A stretch of 64,000 nt of DNA, taken from NCBI GenBank assembly GCA_947471745.1, contig CANJKZ010000010.1, positions 8,801,501-8,865,500 on the forward strand, given 5' to 3'. The notes beneath the pieces were generated by a model that did not search any database, was not told the DNA's origin, and worked only from the letters and a program-made list of their open reading frames with translations. Of the stretch, positions 42,360-55,269 are shown one piece after another. Positions within the stretch are counted from its first letter, which is position 1. Each line of letters opens with the position of its first letter. This DNA is from Closterium sp. Naga37s-1 (lineage: Eukaryota; Streptophyta; Zygnematophyceae; Desmidiales; Closteriaceae). The position numbers were made by a program, and so were the translations under genes.

Positions 42360-43259
42360 GCATGGATGTGCAACCCCGACGGATGCCCATTGGCGGGAGT
42401 GATAAGGGGGCTCACCAGAGCGACGCGAAGAGAGACGGCGTAGCATGCGGCGTTACAGCAAGCCATGAGCCAGGAGCTCCTGTCTAGCGTCGCATGGAAT
42501 AATGGCGACGAATTTTGAAAAGGGCAATAATTATCCCGAATTTCCCTCGACAAGGAGATGGGGGTTGCGAAGTAGGCTGTGGTGGACTGTGGTTTCGTCG
42601 CCCGCTTGACGCGGAGCGAATTTTGATTGGTCTTTCGCAGCCGCGTGATGCGGAGCGAGCTTTGATTGAGCTTGTGGCTGGCCGCGTATCGCGGTAGAAA
42701 GCAGAAAGTACATTACACGGAGCAATGAAACAATTCTTATGTGTGCATTAACTTTGACAAATAATTAGCACCGGATTGGGGTTATGCGTGACATAAGAGT
42801 AGATATATTATTTTTTTATAGTAGAAAGCTACCATCTTCTTCAAATTTGTCATTTGAAATGATCTGCCATGTGGGCAGAGTACCCTTTTCAGATGTGTTA
42901 TTGTGTTTTTATTACATTCTGTGAAGTGGCTGTGACCCTACACTGTAAACAGTAAACGGTGTCCCCGTGACGGAGGACTCATGTGTCCCCGCTGTCATAA
43001 ACCCTCATCCCTCGCACGCACTAACGGTGTCCGTTGGATCAAGCTTTCAAGTTTCTTCTGGCGTCTTCTCTTCCCCTATTCCTCTTCTCTTCCCCACGTT
43101 CACCCATCCATTCCTCCCGTGGCAGTCCTTCTGAGGCAGTACCTCAGAACCCCGCAACCCTATTTTGGCTCCAACAGCCACGGGCTTTTCCCTTTCCCGT
43201 AGTTCCATTTCTCTCACCTCTTCCTCGCCTTGTGGGCAGTCTCCTTAACAGCCGCCGCC
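42360..43259. other. Intergenic region between divergent genes
   Basis: Two direct repeats GACGCGGAGCGAATTTTGATTGG / GATGCGGAGCGAGCTTTGATTGA lie at about 42606 and 42648. The last 200 bases before RPS13 are pyrimidine-rich (CTTTTCCCTTTCCCG near 43187), as in TOP-type 5' ends of ribosomal-protein mRNAs. No further gene seen. Confidence 0.45.
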
Positions 43260-44959
<1,700 letters not shown>

Positions 44960-45368
44960 GCAGGAAACCGGGATGCTGTCTCTGCTCTTGGAGATATTGG
45001 TTTGGTCTGGCCGGACCTGGGTTGCAGTGTTTAGCTTGGAGCTTTGACTGTCAGGCTGTTGTATGTGGAGTGCCTTCGAAAGAACATTACTGTCCATTTC
45101 GGTGGTATCACTATTAAATCCAGGTTAGAGCTAAGGAATCAAACCAAGGAAAGAATAAGAAAGAATATTGAAATGTTTCTTGTGATATATACTGTTATCT
45201 CCAATTTAGTTGGCTTGTGATAAATTTTAAAATTGTTAATGAACAACAGTTTGTATTATATTGTGACAGTACAGATCTAGTAATAATATAGAGAGCATAA
45301 CATTATCCAAAGGTGCTTGTTGTGATTAACTACACTCGCACAGGACACATTCCTAACTGGGGTTGAGC
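44960..45368. other. Convergent intergenic region
   Basis: 3' UTRs of RPS13 (plus) and the bestrophin gene (minus); AT-rich in the middle. Nothing else seen. Confidence 0.6.
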
Positions 45369-47467
45369 CTAACGAGAGTTCGGGGGAGAGACGAGAGCGG
45401 CAACATCCTCATCCCAATCCGACGAGTATTCTGGTTCAGGCTCGGCGACAAATGCAGGCTCGGCCGGCAGCAGCGCCTGCTGCGAAACGATCGACAGCAT
45501 CTTCATCTCCTCGTCGTCGCCCACCACCAGCTCGCGAATGCCCTCGTGCAGCGACACCAGCTCCTGCACACAGCCATGGTGAGGGAGTGAAGATAAGACT
45601 AACACATTGAGGAGACGTGCAGGAAGGGGTGATACCAGCAGGGACGGGTATATGCGAACAAAGGATACAGAATGGGAAGGGGCAAGGGGACACTAAGGAT
45701 TCGGAAGTCCGGGGTAGAAGGGGGTTAGGGAGGGGGGGCGCTGAATTTTCGTACCGCGGCGTTGTTGCGCGCGGATTGCGCGATGACATCGAGGGCGAGA
45801 ATGGGGAACGGATTCTCGATAATCACGCCGACCTCCTCGATGCAGAAAAAGACCCCCGCGCACATGGCGGTGACGGGGATCGTGAGCCAGCCGAGGGGGT
45901 CCCAGAGCGCGAGAGGCAGGAACATGTGATAGAGCACGAGGAATCTCGAGGTGAGCCGCGTGTAGGAGAGTGGGATGGGCGTTTTGAACAGCCTCTCGCT
46001 GCCTCCCACGTCATCAGCGAACGTGGCGAAGTTGGCCTCCTGAAAGAGCAGAGTTTGAGGAAAGAACATTAGGCAATGTCAAACATAAATACTGGAAAGC
46101 CACTACCATAGTAGGCTTGTGCAATACATGTGATAATACATGAACCAGAGCGTGTATCGACACGTACCATAGCGAGGCGGTGCGCGGGCTCCATGGTGCA
46201 GGAGCGCATGCATTCCGACATCATCTGCAGCACGTAGTTGGGGCGATGCGTCGCGCCCAGCACGCCCTTGATCTCCGCGTCGCTCAGCGTCGTGAATTGC
46301 TGCGGGGGGGAAATTCGAAGCGGGGAGCAAGCGGGCGCACGGAAAAGGAATGGATTGGGAAGGGCGGGATAAAATGTTCTAAAACCAAGCAGCCGAAAAT
46401 TCTGTGGGGGATCTGCCCCGCCTAGTAGCTCAGCTTCCTAGCATATGTTTCCTTACCCCACATTTTGGACTGTCTATTACCAATTGTTTTTGACATCCAT
46501 TCAAATTGACGAGCCTACTAAGACGAAACACTTACCCGGAGATCTTCCTCGAGCGAGCCTTCCTGGAGGAAGTGGTGCTTGTACGCGAGCGGGAACGCCT
46601 GCAGGTGCCGGATGAACTGCGCGCGCTTCGGGTACTCGTACGTGTGGTCGTCGCGCGCCATGTACGACAGCGCCTGTCGCGTGATGTCGCGCGAGCGATT
46701 CAGCATGAGCCCCCACATTTTGCGCGCCTCGTCGAACCGCCCGTAGCTGGAGTTGGTCCGGAAAACCAGGAGGAAGGAGAGCGCTGGCGCCGTGAGGGTG
46801 AACGGGAGGTTGGAGATGTGGAGTATATGAGCCCATTCTGGGAGCGCGCCCATGCCTGCGAGCTCGTTCCACCCGCAAATTGCGGTTGCGATGCCGGTCA
46901 TGACGCCGACGGGCAGGCCGAGCGCGCCGATGACCTTGGAGGTGAGGATGGTCTTGATGTGGCGGAAGTAGCGCCCGCTCGACTTATGCTTCTGCGCAAT
47001 GTCACGCGGAATGGGGGCAACGCGGGATGGGAGTGAGGGGAGTGAGCGGAAGGGGGAGGTAGCATGCGCGAGTTCAAAGGGGAACCAGGCCTAACACGAA
47101 TCACGCTAAAGCGGGAAAAAAATGCTGCTTTTTTGGATCGTTGGATCCAGATCGCCCAAATCGCGCCACGGACCTTCCACTCGTCATGGCCGAAGACGAC
47201 GCGGCGTCGAACCAGCGAGTCGAATTTTACGGCGTCGATGGAGCTGACATCCACCAGCGCCTTCACCACCAGCGGCTTCCGCCCCTTGCGCTCCGCCGCT
47301 TGCGCGCGTCTGGCGGCGTGCGGCTGCGCGCGCGGAACCTTCCGCAAAGAGACGCGGCGGAGGGAGCCATCTTCCCACTGCTGCGGATCAGCGGCGCGCG
47401 CGTTGGCGCTGGCTTGGGAGGGGGTGAGCAGCTTGGAGCCCCGCGAGGCAAAGCTTACAGTCGCCAT
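45369..47467 (-). CDS. Bestrophin-like chloride channel, plastid type (VCCN1-like)
   Basis: Anion channel; plant members sit in the thylakoid membrane and let chloride balance the proton motive force. Exons 47467-47174, 46991-46536, 46299-46168, 46039-45755, 45563-45369, all on codon boundaries, 453 residues. The first ~80 residues are Ser/Arg/Ala-rich with few acids, as in a chloroplast transit peptide. The bestrophin domain follows: DEWKKHKSSGRYFRHI, membrane segment VIGALGLPVGVMTGIATAI, FTLTAPALSFLLVFRTNSSYGRFDEARKMWG (the family's FRTNxSYxRFxEAR motif), YVLQMMSECM, and the last membrane segments FLVLYHMFLPLALWDPLGWLTIPVTAMCAGVFF with EEVGVIIENPF. Ends in an acidic tail. Intact. It is the only gene here whose introns show no clear exon copies. 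Confidence 0.93.
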
Positions 47468-48193
47468 TGTGCGCGACTTAGGACGAAGCCCTCTGCTTTG
47501 GTACCAGAAGTGTCAGCCTGAGGAAACCCAAATTACGGAGGTTGGTTCTACAAAAATAGTCCACTTCTGCACGATTTGTACCATCACACACTCGAAAACT
47601 GGTGGGCGTTTGGAGTGCAGTTGACACCCAAACCAACTGTGAACTTCAGAGAGGTGGGCGAGATACGTTCGGGACGAATACCGCGGTGCGGGAGTCCAGG
47701 ATGCGATGAATTTTGCTTACATTGGCGGTCAACGCGGAGGCCTGGGGGATTGGTGGTCATGGTGGGGGGCCTGGAACGACGGGTCGCACATCCATCTCAA
47801 TGACGAACGGCCAGCGTGTTGTGATGCCACGTGGTGGTTGGAGACTGGAGAGTTCAGCCTACTTCCACTCGGATGACAGCTTCTCAAGGCTCATCCATCA
47901 ACGTGACTAGGCGAAAGTGTACGACTTCCAGAAACCGTCTATAGCGGAGGCAACAAAATATGTAACAAGTTCCACCAAAACAACCACACAATTACAACTT
48001 GATCTCACAAGAACCACCATGACAGAATACAAAACAAACAATACTAGATTGTTCAGATCATGTGCAGATATTGATATGTTTGGACCTTACCATGTCTGCT
48101 ATCGATAATGCCTATGAATACCATCTCAACAGTTACAAAATGTCTTACATCATAGATAGTCCCTAACTCTACCATACTTTTATATTCGAACTT
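47468..48193. other. Bestrophin upstream region
   Basis: AT-rich from about 47900. No gene, TATA box or repeat that I can support. Confidence 0.5.
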
Positions 48194-49584
48194 CTACATT
48201 CCCAATTTTAGTTCTAAGCAGTCATTAAATCTCCTAGGAGTACGCACTAGTCTTCCAGACCTAGTCACGGTCACAACTTCCCAATCCCATGCATGAGAGC
48301 TGCTGCCTCGTTTACAAGAACCACAGAATATATTCTTCTCCCTAGCACTCTGTGCAGTTTCAATCTCCAGACTGCATCCTTCCAAACCTGTCTCACTCTG
48401 CCCAGATACCTCCTCACACACCCAGCTCCTCTCCTCATCCACTCCACTCCCCTCCTCTTCACACTCACACATCATGTCCGTACTGCTCCCTGCTACTCCC
48501 CACCTCCGCAGTATCCGCCGCCGGGCACGGCCCTTCCTGGCCCACACGGGGAAATCAACCAACCCAATACCACCCCTTCCGTCTGGCAGAGCAACAGCTG
48601 CTGCTGGCAAAGCCCCACTGCTGGTGCTACTTCTAGTGCTGCACGCCCCTGACTTCCACGCCTGCTGCAGAGCACGACCCTTCCTAGCCCACGTCCGTGG
48701 CCTCCTAGCGCGGCCATTTATGCCCCACGCAAGGAACCCGTGAATCCTGTCGGTGCTCGTGTCAGTGCCGGCGTCAGTGTCAACGTTCGTGTCAATGCGC
48801 GAGTCAACCTTGGTGTAGATGCCCGTGTCAGCGGGGTATCCGCTGTGGGATGGTGAACCAACGCCAGCAGCAATCGCGGAAGTTACTGCTGACGCGCCAT
48901 CACTACGAACAAGCACCTTCTCGCTTCGTACCACGACTTCTTTCAAACAAGGGTCACCACAAAAAAAGTTAGGACATCTTGCCCTGCGTTCGCCTTCAAG
49001 CCCATCAACCACCGTGAAGCCCCTTCCCACACACTCCTCTATCGGATCATCTACAACCGAGGCGGTTTCCGAGGACAACGCAGAAGCTGATGGAGTTTCC
49101 CTGATATAAGTCGCATCATTCACATTGGCCTGTGTTTCTGCGTTGTCGTAGTTGTCTTCACGAATTGTATTGGGTCCTGAATGGGTGGTTGGGAGGATGA
49201 ATGTTAGGAACGACGAAAGGTAACATATCGCTGGTGTTACTAAGCGCTGAGAACGTGTGTGCGATAGAACATAAAAGCGATGGGCCTGCTGAAAGGAAAC
49301 CTACCGAGACATCGAGAAGCAGATCGTCCGTATGATGGAGCCACGTTCTCACACGGCTCTGCCGAAATAACCAGTTGTTCCCCGACACCGGCGGAAGTGG
49401 CCTCTTCTATTTCGAAAAGCTCTGGAAAAACGGTCTTGACATTGTCGAATATCTCGTCCGCTTCACCCAGCCCGAGTGAGGCGGTGTCACTGACGGTGTC
49501 GTCGTCATCGTGATTCCTGCAGCGTTGCGTTCCACGTACCGGCCGTCGGATCAACGCGGCGTTGACGTCAGAACCAATATGCAT
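48194..49584 (-). CDS. Unrecognised two-exon acidic protein
   Basis: Predicted exon 1 (49584-49305, ATG) reads MHIGSDVNAALIRRP..., Asp-rich (NHDDDDTVSDTASLGLGEADEIFDNVKTVFPELFEIEE) and ends at CTCG|GTAGGT. It joins in phase to the acceptor CATTCAG before 49176; exon 2 runs to 48194 and has Asp/Thr repeats (DTGIYTKVDSRIDTNVDTDAGTDTSTD), two copies of an (A/V)WARKGRA motif (TWARKGRALQQ, VWARKGRARRR), an acidic stretch and an end VTVTRSGRLVRTPRRFNDCLELKLGM. The ending GRLVRTPRRFND resembles the tail found after transposon- or retroelement-borne proteins in plants, but no catalytic domain is seen. About 420 residues. Function unknown. Confidence 0.4.
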
Positions 49585-51474
49585 AAGAAAAATGTGGGGA
49601 CGTGCGAACTGGAGGGACAATGATGATGACTTCGTTTACAACGGCTGGGTGCGGTGTGACCGGTGACAATATCTTGCTATTGCAAGTTCGGGGGCGGATA
49701 CGCACCCATCGGCCAATGCAGCGGCGGAGTATCGCGCAGGATAAACCATGTGGCTTGCGTAACCAGCGGAAGAACGACTGACGCTTAAGAATTGGCGTTA
49801 AAGAAATACCTTGCTGGAAAGTGCCAGGCAGCGGGATCGAATATGTCGGTTGTAAGGCAAACATGGCGAGGTCTGTCTGGAAAATGCCAGGCCGTGAATG
49901 TAGAGGGAGGTAGATGCAACACCCCTAGGCGCTTTGAATGAGAGTTGGAGTGGGAGGGCCTCAGGGCAGGACCAGGCCTGTCGAAGTCCCTGGGACCAGC
50001 ACTTTGAGTCCTGAGCTGCTCGAAGTTTGGCCCTGATTTTCACGAAGGTGACCGTTTTTTAGCCCGTAACGATCACGGGCGCAGGATGATTCAATACTTG
50101 AAATCCGGGCTCCTACAAAAAATGTACGTGAGCTCTAATGGCACAAAGGCGGATGTCAACCTATTACTTAGCAGCGGGAAGGAGTATGCTAACGACTCAT
50201 CTGCATACCTACAGCAAGGGGGGAAGTGGGGTGGGGAGGGGAGGAGGGGGGTCGTAGGGCAAAACATCGTCAGCAAAGAAGTCGTTTAAACTCGTGTGTA
50301 CAAACGCAAAGCACTTCCGAGGTGGTCGTTTTTCATGTAGTACTACTAGTGTGAACTGATGGGGCAAATTTCTTGTTCACCACGTTGGGTGTCAGTGTCG
50401 CGAGTCCAGTGTGAGTACTTGGAACTGTGAGGAGACGAATTGACTTGAAAATATTTTGCAACTACATCCATAACATCAACACAAGAAAGTCCTTTCTTGC
50501 CTAAGTAGATTGCTTGTGGGAGATTCAGGGAGGATGAGAGCGGGAGGAAAAGAGGGCACTTGGGCATCTCGCAGGGCTACTTTACTCCTGATCCGGGAAA
50601 TCAGGGAAAGGCCCCGAACCAGCCCTTAACGGATCCGGGTTGAGACCCCTATTTCTCAAATTCAGCCCGTAAGAAAAACGGGCTTCCCTCGAAACCAACC
50701 CTTTGAAATGCCGAAGCTGGCTGGGAGTTCGCCCGGAATGTTCAGGGCATTAAGGGCAAATGCCCTTGAATCGACAGCCCTGGGCAGGACTCGGCTGGTT
50801 CGGGGGGAAGGAGATGGCTGGCTGTAGAAGTGCTGGGGATCTTGGCTTGGATTCGAATTTTGAATTTGGCATTTGAGTTTCGGTACGACTTGAATTCAAA
50901 TAACCCGAATCGGGTTCCGAACTAAGGCTACACCACTTTTGCAAATGTGATCGACCACAAGCCAAACGAAGACAACACAGATAAAAAGTATCACAGACCA
51001 CTTTTGTCAGCTCAACCCCATCAAAATCATCTTTCTTTGTTCTTAACCCGAACATAATCATATTAGGGGTGTATGGATGGGAGTGTAATAGAGAGTAAGG
51101 AAGCATAAATTTTATAGCGAACCTCGTACCTTACATCCGCTTCCCTCTCTGCCCGCATTGTACGCATCACGAATTCGCCATTCACACGCCGATGACTATT
51201 GGCCTTGTTCGACAGGCATGCACCTCCTTGGAGAGCTAGGGTAAGGCTAGAGCTAAGAGGAGTTTTCGAAGTAACTTCTCCTAGGCTACCCCCCCCACCC
51301 ACGAAATCGGAAGCAGCGCCTCCCGAGGTCGAAAGGAGGGGGTCGTCATGGCGATGTTGCAACCCCATCTTCCACCGTCTTCATCGTGGGCAGGGTCTGA
51401 ATTTTTTTTATAGGGATGGCATGGGATGGGAACTTGGGTAACTTAAGGGAATAAAAAAGATTGAAGTGGAGAAG

Positions 51475-51663
51475 TGAGGGTACATTCTTGGCTCGTGTCT
51501 GACATGAGGTCAGACACGAAGTGAAGTTGAGGAAGACCCGAAGTGAGCTGGAACTCTGGCAAATCAATGTTCGGAAGACCCGAAGTGGGCCACTTCGGGT
51601 CTTCCGAACCTCCATCCAAACCTCCACTTCGTGTCTGACACGAGGTAGGAATGTACCCTGAGA
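51475..51663. mobile_element. Foldback (MITE-like) inverted-repeat element
   Basis: Outer arms GGGTACATTC...CTCGTGTCTGACA (left) and TGTCTGACACGAGG...GAATGTACCC (right) are inverted; next inside CAGACACGAAGTG mirrors CACTTCGTGTCTG; the centre is a ~40-bp palindrome TTCGGAAGACCCGAAGTG / CACTTCGGGTCTTCCGAA at 51571-51608. Possible 4-bp flanking duplication TGAG. No coding capacity. Confidence 0.75.
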
Positions 51664-52844
51664 GTCGTGCGTGGCTGGTGGCTGGTTTGGCTGTGTGAGG
51701 AAGGGACTTTTTCAGGGCAGAGATGGGAGAGACGAGAGCATGGGCACTGGTGGGAAAACTTTCGTAGGGTAGGGGGTGGGTATACCCTCCCTTATGGAAC
51801 CCTAGCCTAGCCCTTGGCCAACCTCCCTTCTGGGGATTGGAGGGCTGGGCTAGAGCTAGGCTAAAGTCTGTGCGGGAGAGAAGGAGCTGGGAGCTTTTGG
51901 GGGGGATGAAGTTGAAGGGTTAACGTCGCGTTCGACAGGCTAACCCTTAAAACCGGAGGTCCAAGAGTTTCTACGTTATGAAGGTTGAAAGGGGAGAGGG
52001 TGGTGTCGAAATTGGTGGTCTGGGGTCGCAAAGGAAGAAAATTTCGCGAAAAGAACCAGATCTGGAATGCAACGTCAGAACTGGTTCGCAGACAGTTTCG
52101 GACGGGCTTCAAATTTGTTGGCGAAATCGTCATTGCTTTCGTCCTCGCTAGAACAGTAGTTCTGCGTGACGAAAATTGTCCTCCCGATTTGCGAAGTGAG
52201 TCGTACCTACTGGGTCACCCCTTCTCAAAGTTAGGAAGGTTGAGGCACTTTGGGGCTGTTTGGGACTCCGGTTTTAACCCTTCAGGTTGCAGGGCGTTAA
52301 AGCCCAGTGACACCAATTTGCGGGCTGACCGTGGGAAAAAAACCCAAGTGGAAACAGCCGTGATGATTCCGCGGAAGGGCTTGCCTGCCTGTCGAACAGG
52401 GCCATTATGCAATGAGAGTCGATGTGATTTCCATTCATCCTCGCTACGTAGTATAATCAATGATTGAGAAAGCTTGCTTTCTTATTCTTATCAATTGGCA
52501 TCGTTCTCATTACAAATGGCTTATTACAACATTTGCATCAACGTTGAACACAAGCTAGTGCAATCGAATAACACTAGCTAAGATGTACCCTATCCAAGTG
52601 GCATTAGCAAGGCGGTTTACTCTGGGGCGGGTGGTGGGAATGTTGAGTGAGCCGTTTGAAAATCGAGAAACGTGGGTGGAGGGAAATGAACTCCAACCCA
52701 CGGTTTTTGTAGTTGGAGAAGGGCGTTTAGCGCGCTTCGACGATGCCAATTGTGCAGTACAAGCAGCTTCGCTTTCATAATACACAATTTAAAGAAACAC
52801 AATGTGAGTTTAAAAATTATAATATTGTAAGCACCCACCAGGTT

Positions 52845-52965
52845 CGGCGCTCACCCGCAACTTGCGGCGGGTAACAGGACTGCTTCCGTTTCTTCTCGCT
52901 ACGTAGGATGGCAGTTGTCAGAACACGCGACTTGGGCGCTCACGCCGCAACTTGCGGCGGGTTAC
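52845..52965. promoter_or_regulatory. Repeated CGCAACTTGCGGCGGGT motif upstream of secreted-protein gene
   Basis: GGCGCTCACCCGCAACTTGC at 52848 and GGCGCTCACGCCGCAACTTG at 52936, each continuing GGCGGGT, 88 bp apart and 50-160 bp upstream of the TATA box at 53012. The core CCGCAACTTGCGG is a near-palindrome, as expected of a dimeric factor's site. The role is inferred. Confidence 0.45.
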
Positions 52966-53011
52966 GACGAACTTGCTGGAGCTAGTAGCTCACCCTCCGC
53001 TCTTCCGTTGC

Positions 53012-53018
53012 TATAAAA
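53012..53018 (+). promoter_or_regulatory. TATA box
   Basis: TATAAAA, 212 bp upstream of the ATG at 53224. Confidence 0.6.
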
Positions 53019-53223
53019 GTGCCTGCGTCAGCCTGTTTATGAGCATCAATTCCACATCGACAATCCCCCCGTTTGCGAGTCATTCACACCGACTGACACC
53101 ATGAGACATTTGAGACATTCTAGGAGTGGTACTCAACGGCGGTTCGCATAATCTTTTCAAATTTTGCAACAAATCTCCAGGCTCGCACCCTTTTTCGCAA
53201 TTCTCTCTTCAAGTTTGCTTGCC

Positions 53224-53811
53224 ATGGCTATCCGCGGCCTTTTCCTCGTCGCGCTTCTGTCCGTGTCGGTGCTCGCAGCTTTGACCCTTACCACCACGGC
53301 CGCCGCGCTTCGCGGCACTCCGGAAAACCGACTCTCGACTGCGACTACGGCTAGCACTACTGGCGCGATTCGCGGTAAAACTGTTGCTAGCAGGCGCTTC
53401 CTCGCGGATTCCGGTTTTGTCCCCATGCCGCCGAGCTCTCCCAAGGCGAGCATGGTGCAGAGGGCCGGCAAGGCTTGGGTAGATGCTGCCGAAGCATGTG
53501 CGAAATTCATTACCGACAACTTGACTAAGAAGAACGTGGCAAAGCTGGTGGCTGGCACAGTGGTTTCGGGCGGCGGGATGGCTGTTGACGCGGCGAGCGG
53601 CGCCGCAGCGGCAGCGAAGGGGGACAAGAAAGGCGCCAAGGATCCCGCGGTGAATGTCGTCAAGGGCGCTGGCTCACTCGCGGCTACCGCTGTGGCGGGT
53701 CCCGTTGGCACAGTCGCGTTCAACGCGGCGACCTTCGCCGGGGGCAAGGCGAAAAACCCTCGTGGAAAAAGAGGTGAAGAAGCAGCAGGAGAAGCAGCAG
53801 AACAAGCGTGA
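53224..53811 (+). CDS. Small secreted Ala/Lys-rich protein with RRFLA motif
   Basis: 195 residues from the ATG at 53224, again chosen because a signal peptide starts there (AIRGLFLVALLSVSVLAALT). A Thr/Ala-rich pro-region leads to VASRRFLADSGFVPMPPSSP, comparable with TTSRRALAESPAPK in the protein at 41677. Then come AWVDAAEACAKFITDNL, Gly/Ala-rich segments with alternating Lys (AAAKGDKKGAKDPAVNVVKGAGSLAATAVAG) and a charged end. In the overlapping +2 frame, 53760-53866 encodes a Lys/Glu-rich tail (EKEVKKQQEKQQNKREEKRE) that may be the real C-terminus after a frame change; the sequence alone does not decide. Function not recognised. Confidence 0.7.
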   Translation: MAIRGLFLVALLSVSVLAALTLTTTAAALRGTPENRLSTATTASTTGAIRGKTVASRRFLADSGFVPMPPSSPKASMVQRAGKAWVDAAEACAKFITDNLTKKNVAKLVAGTVVSGGGMAVDAASGAAAAAKGDKKGAKDPAVNVVKGAGSLAATAVAGPVGTVAFNAATFAGGKAKNPRGKRGEEAAGEAAEQA

Positions 53812-53866
53812 GGAGAAGCGTGAGAAGAAACAAAAGGCTCTTGAACTTAAGAAGTCTTTGATCTAG

Positions 53867-54906
53867 ACTAAAGGACAATTCAGAGTCTTAGTAGCAAGAA
53901 CTGTGTGGGGAGTTGAGGGGTTCGGGAGAAGGTGAAGAACTGTGCGGTGTAGAGTGACCGGCTGCGGTAAGCTGCTGCAGCACTAGCTGGTTGGGGTGGT
54001 TCTGATGGGAAGGGTGTGGCAAGGGAGACGGCTGGAACAGGGTAGGGAGGGATGGGGTGCTGAGAGGGACTTTGGTATGCCTTCCGATGTGTGGTTATAG
54101 GTCAGGGGAGTGGGATGGTGCAGGAAGAGGGGGCACAAGCGGACAGTGGAAGGGTAGGATAGATGCACAAGGGGACCAGTTGTTGCTTCTGGGTATACCG
54201 TATAAATTATGGGTTCCATTTCCTCTTATGACATGCAACAAAGGCAAAGAACAACTAGCACCAACACAAACAGGATAAATAAATCATTCCATGAATACGC
54301 ATGCAGAATGTGTCAACAGAAGTAGTGTAATCCGCACAATCATCATACCGGTACTACACAATGACATGCCATTGAAACATCCACTATTATGGCAAGAACA
54401 TTGGTACATTTCCCTTACACGACTACAACCTTGCAGAACTACAGTATCTCAACAAACTACTACAAGTGTGCGGGCAGGCTGAGCGGTGCAAGTGGTCGGA
54501 GAACACCCGCTATGGACACATTGCCGACAAAATTAGTGAATGGTTACAACAATATTATAATATTTTTTTTCATGGAATACAACTCCACGAATATGCATTT
54601 TGCCTTTAAGGGATGTGATAATGTGTAACCAGAGTGGTGTACCCTTTACCGTCTATTCTTATGAGACACAAAGGGAGACTAAAAAAAATATATGACGTTG
54701 ACTAAATTAATTCGCATGATAGTGGGAGCTTCTGGTTCTTAACCCTACTTTAATCATACCTTAGAGGTGTAGTGTCAAGGAGTGTTAGAGAGGCAAAGAA
54801 TGTCTCATAGCGAAACTTGTGAACTATTTGCGGTTCACTGCGTATATAATTATCGCGCATTCTGCGGATGACGGATTCACCACCCACGGGCTCACGTGAG
54901 GGATGA
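53867..54906. other. Intergenic stretch left of the gypsy element
   Basis: AT-rich, without recognised gene. It does not contain the missing part of the copia LTR found at the other side of the gypsy element. Confidence 0.5.
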
Positions 54907-55233
54907 TGTTACGGGTGCAATGGATCGAAGTAGCGAGAATTGCACTAAGGTGTCAAACGAGTACAAAATGTGAGCGAAGGCATGAGCGAACATTTATTCG
55001 CGAAACATGCAAACAGTAACGCAGTGCGTGCGAGCTAGCTAGTGCTGCGCTGGAAGCGAGGCTCGGGCTAGTCCCGAAGCGTAGGCCGACACGGCCGGTC
55101 CAGCAGTGCGAGGTTTGGGAAAACAGTGCGCGCGAAGCCGACGAAGCCCCGTTAGCAGTAACGGGCGAACAACGGCTGCTGCTGTACGCGATGTTGCAGG
55201 GCGCGCTAAGGAATATCGAGAAAATTCCTTACA
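54907..55233 (-). repeat. Gypsy 3' LTR
   Basis: Matches 60090-60417 along its length with scattered differences. Contains the TGAGCGAAC(A)TTTATTCGCG and GCTAGCTAGTGCT words shared by both copies. Confidence 0.92.
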
Positions 55234-55269
55234 CTACCCCCCCCCCCCCAAGAAGCCCACTCCGCTACG

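Larger units (their letters stand above)
49590..52990. other. Gene-poor region
   Basis: No gene recognised in 3.4 kb. Contains a foldback element (51475-51663) and repeated AGCTAGGGTAAGGCTAGAGCTAAG-like words near 51225-51290 and 51850-51870. Short frames have no domain. Confidence 0.5.

Noticed and set aside
42606-42700. Duplicated GCGGAGCGA(A/G)(T/C)TTTGATTG words as a retroelement fragment
   Set aside because: Only two short copies and no other retroelement feature; noted as a direct repeat only.
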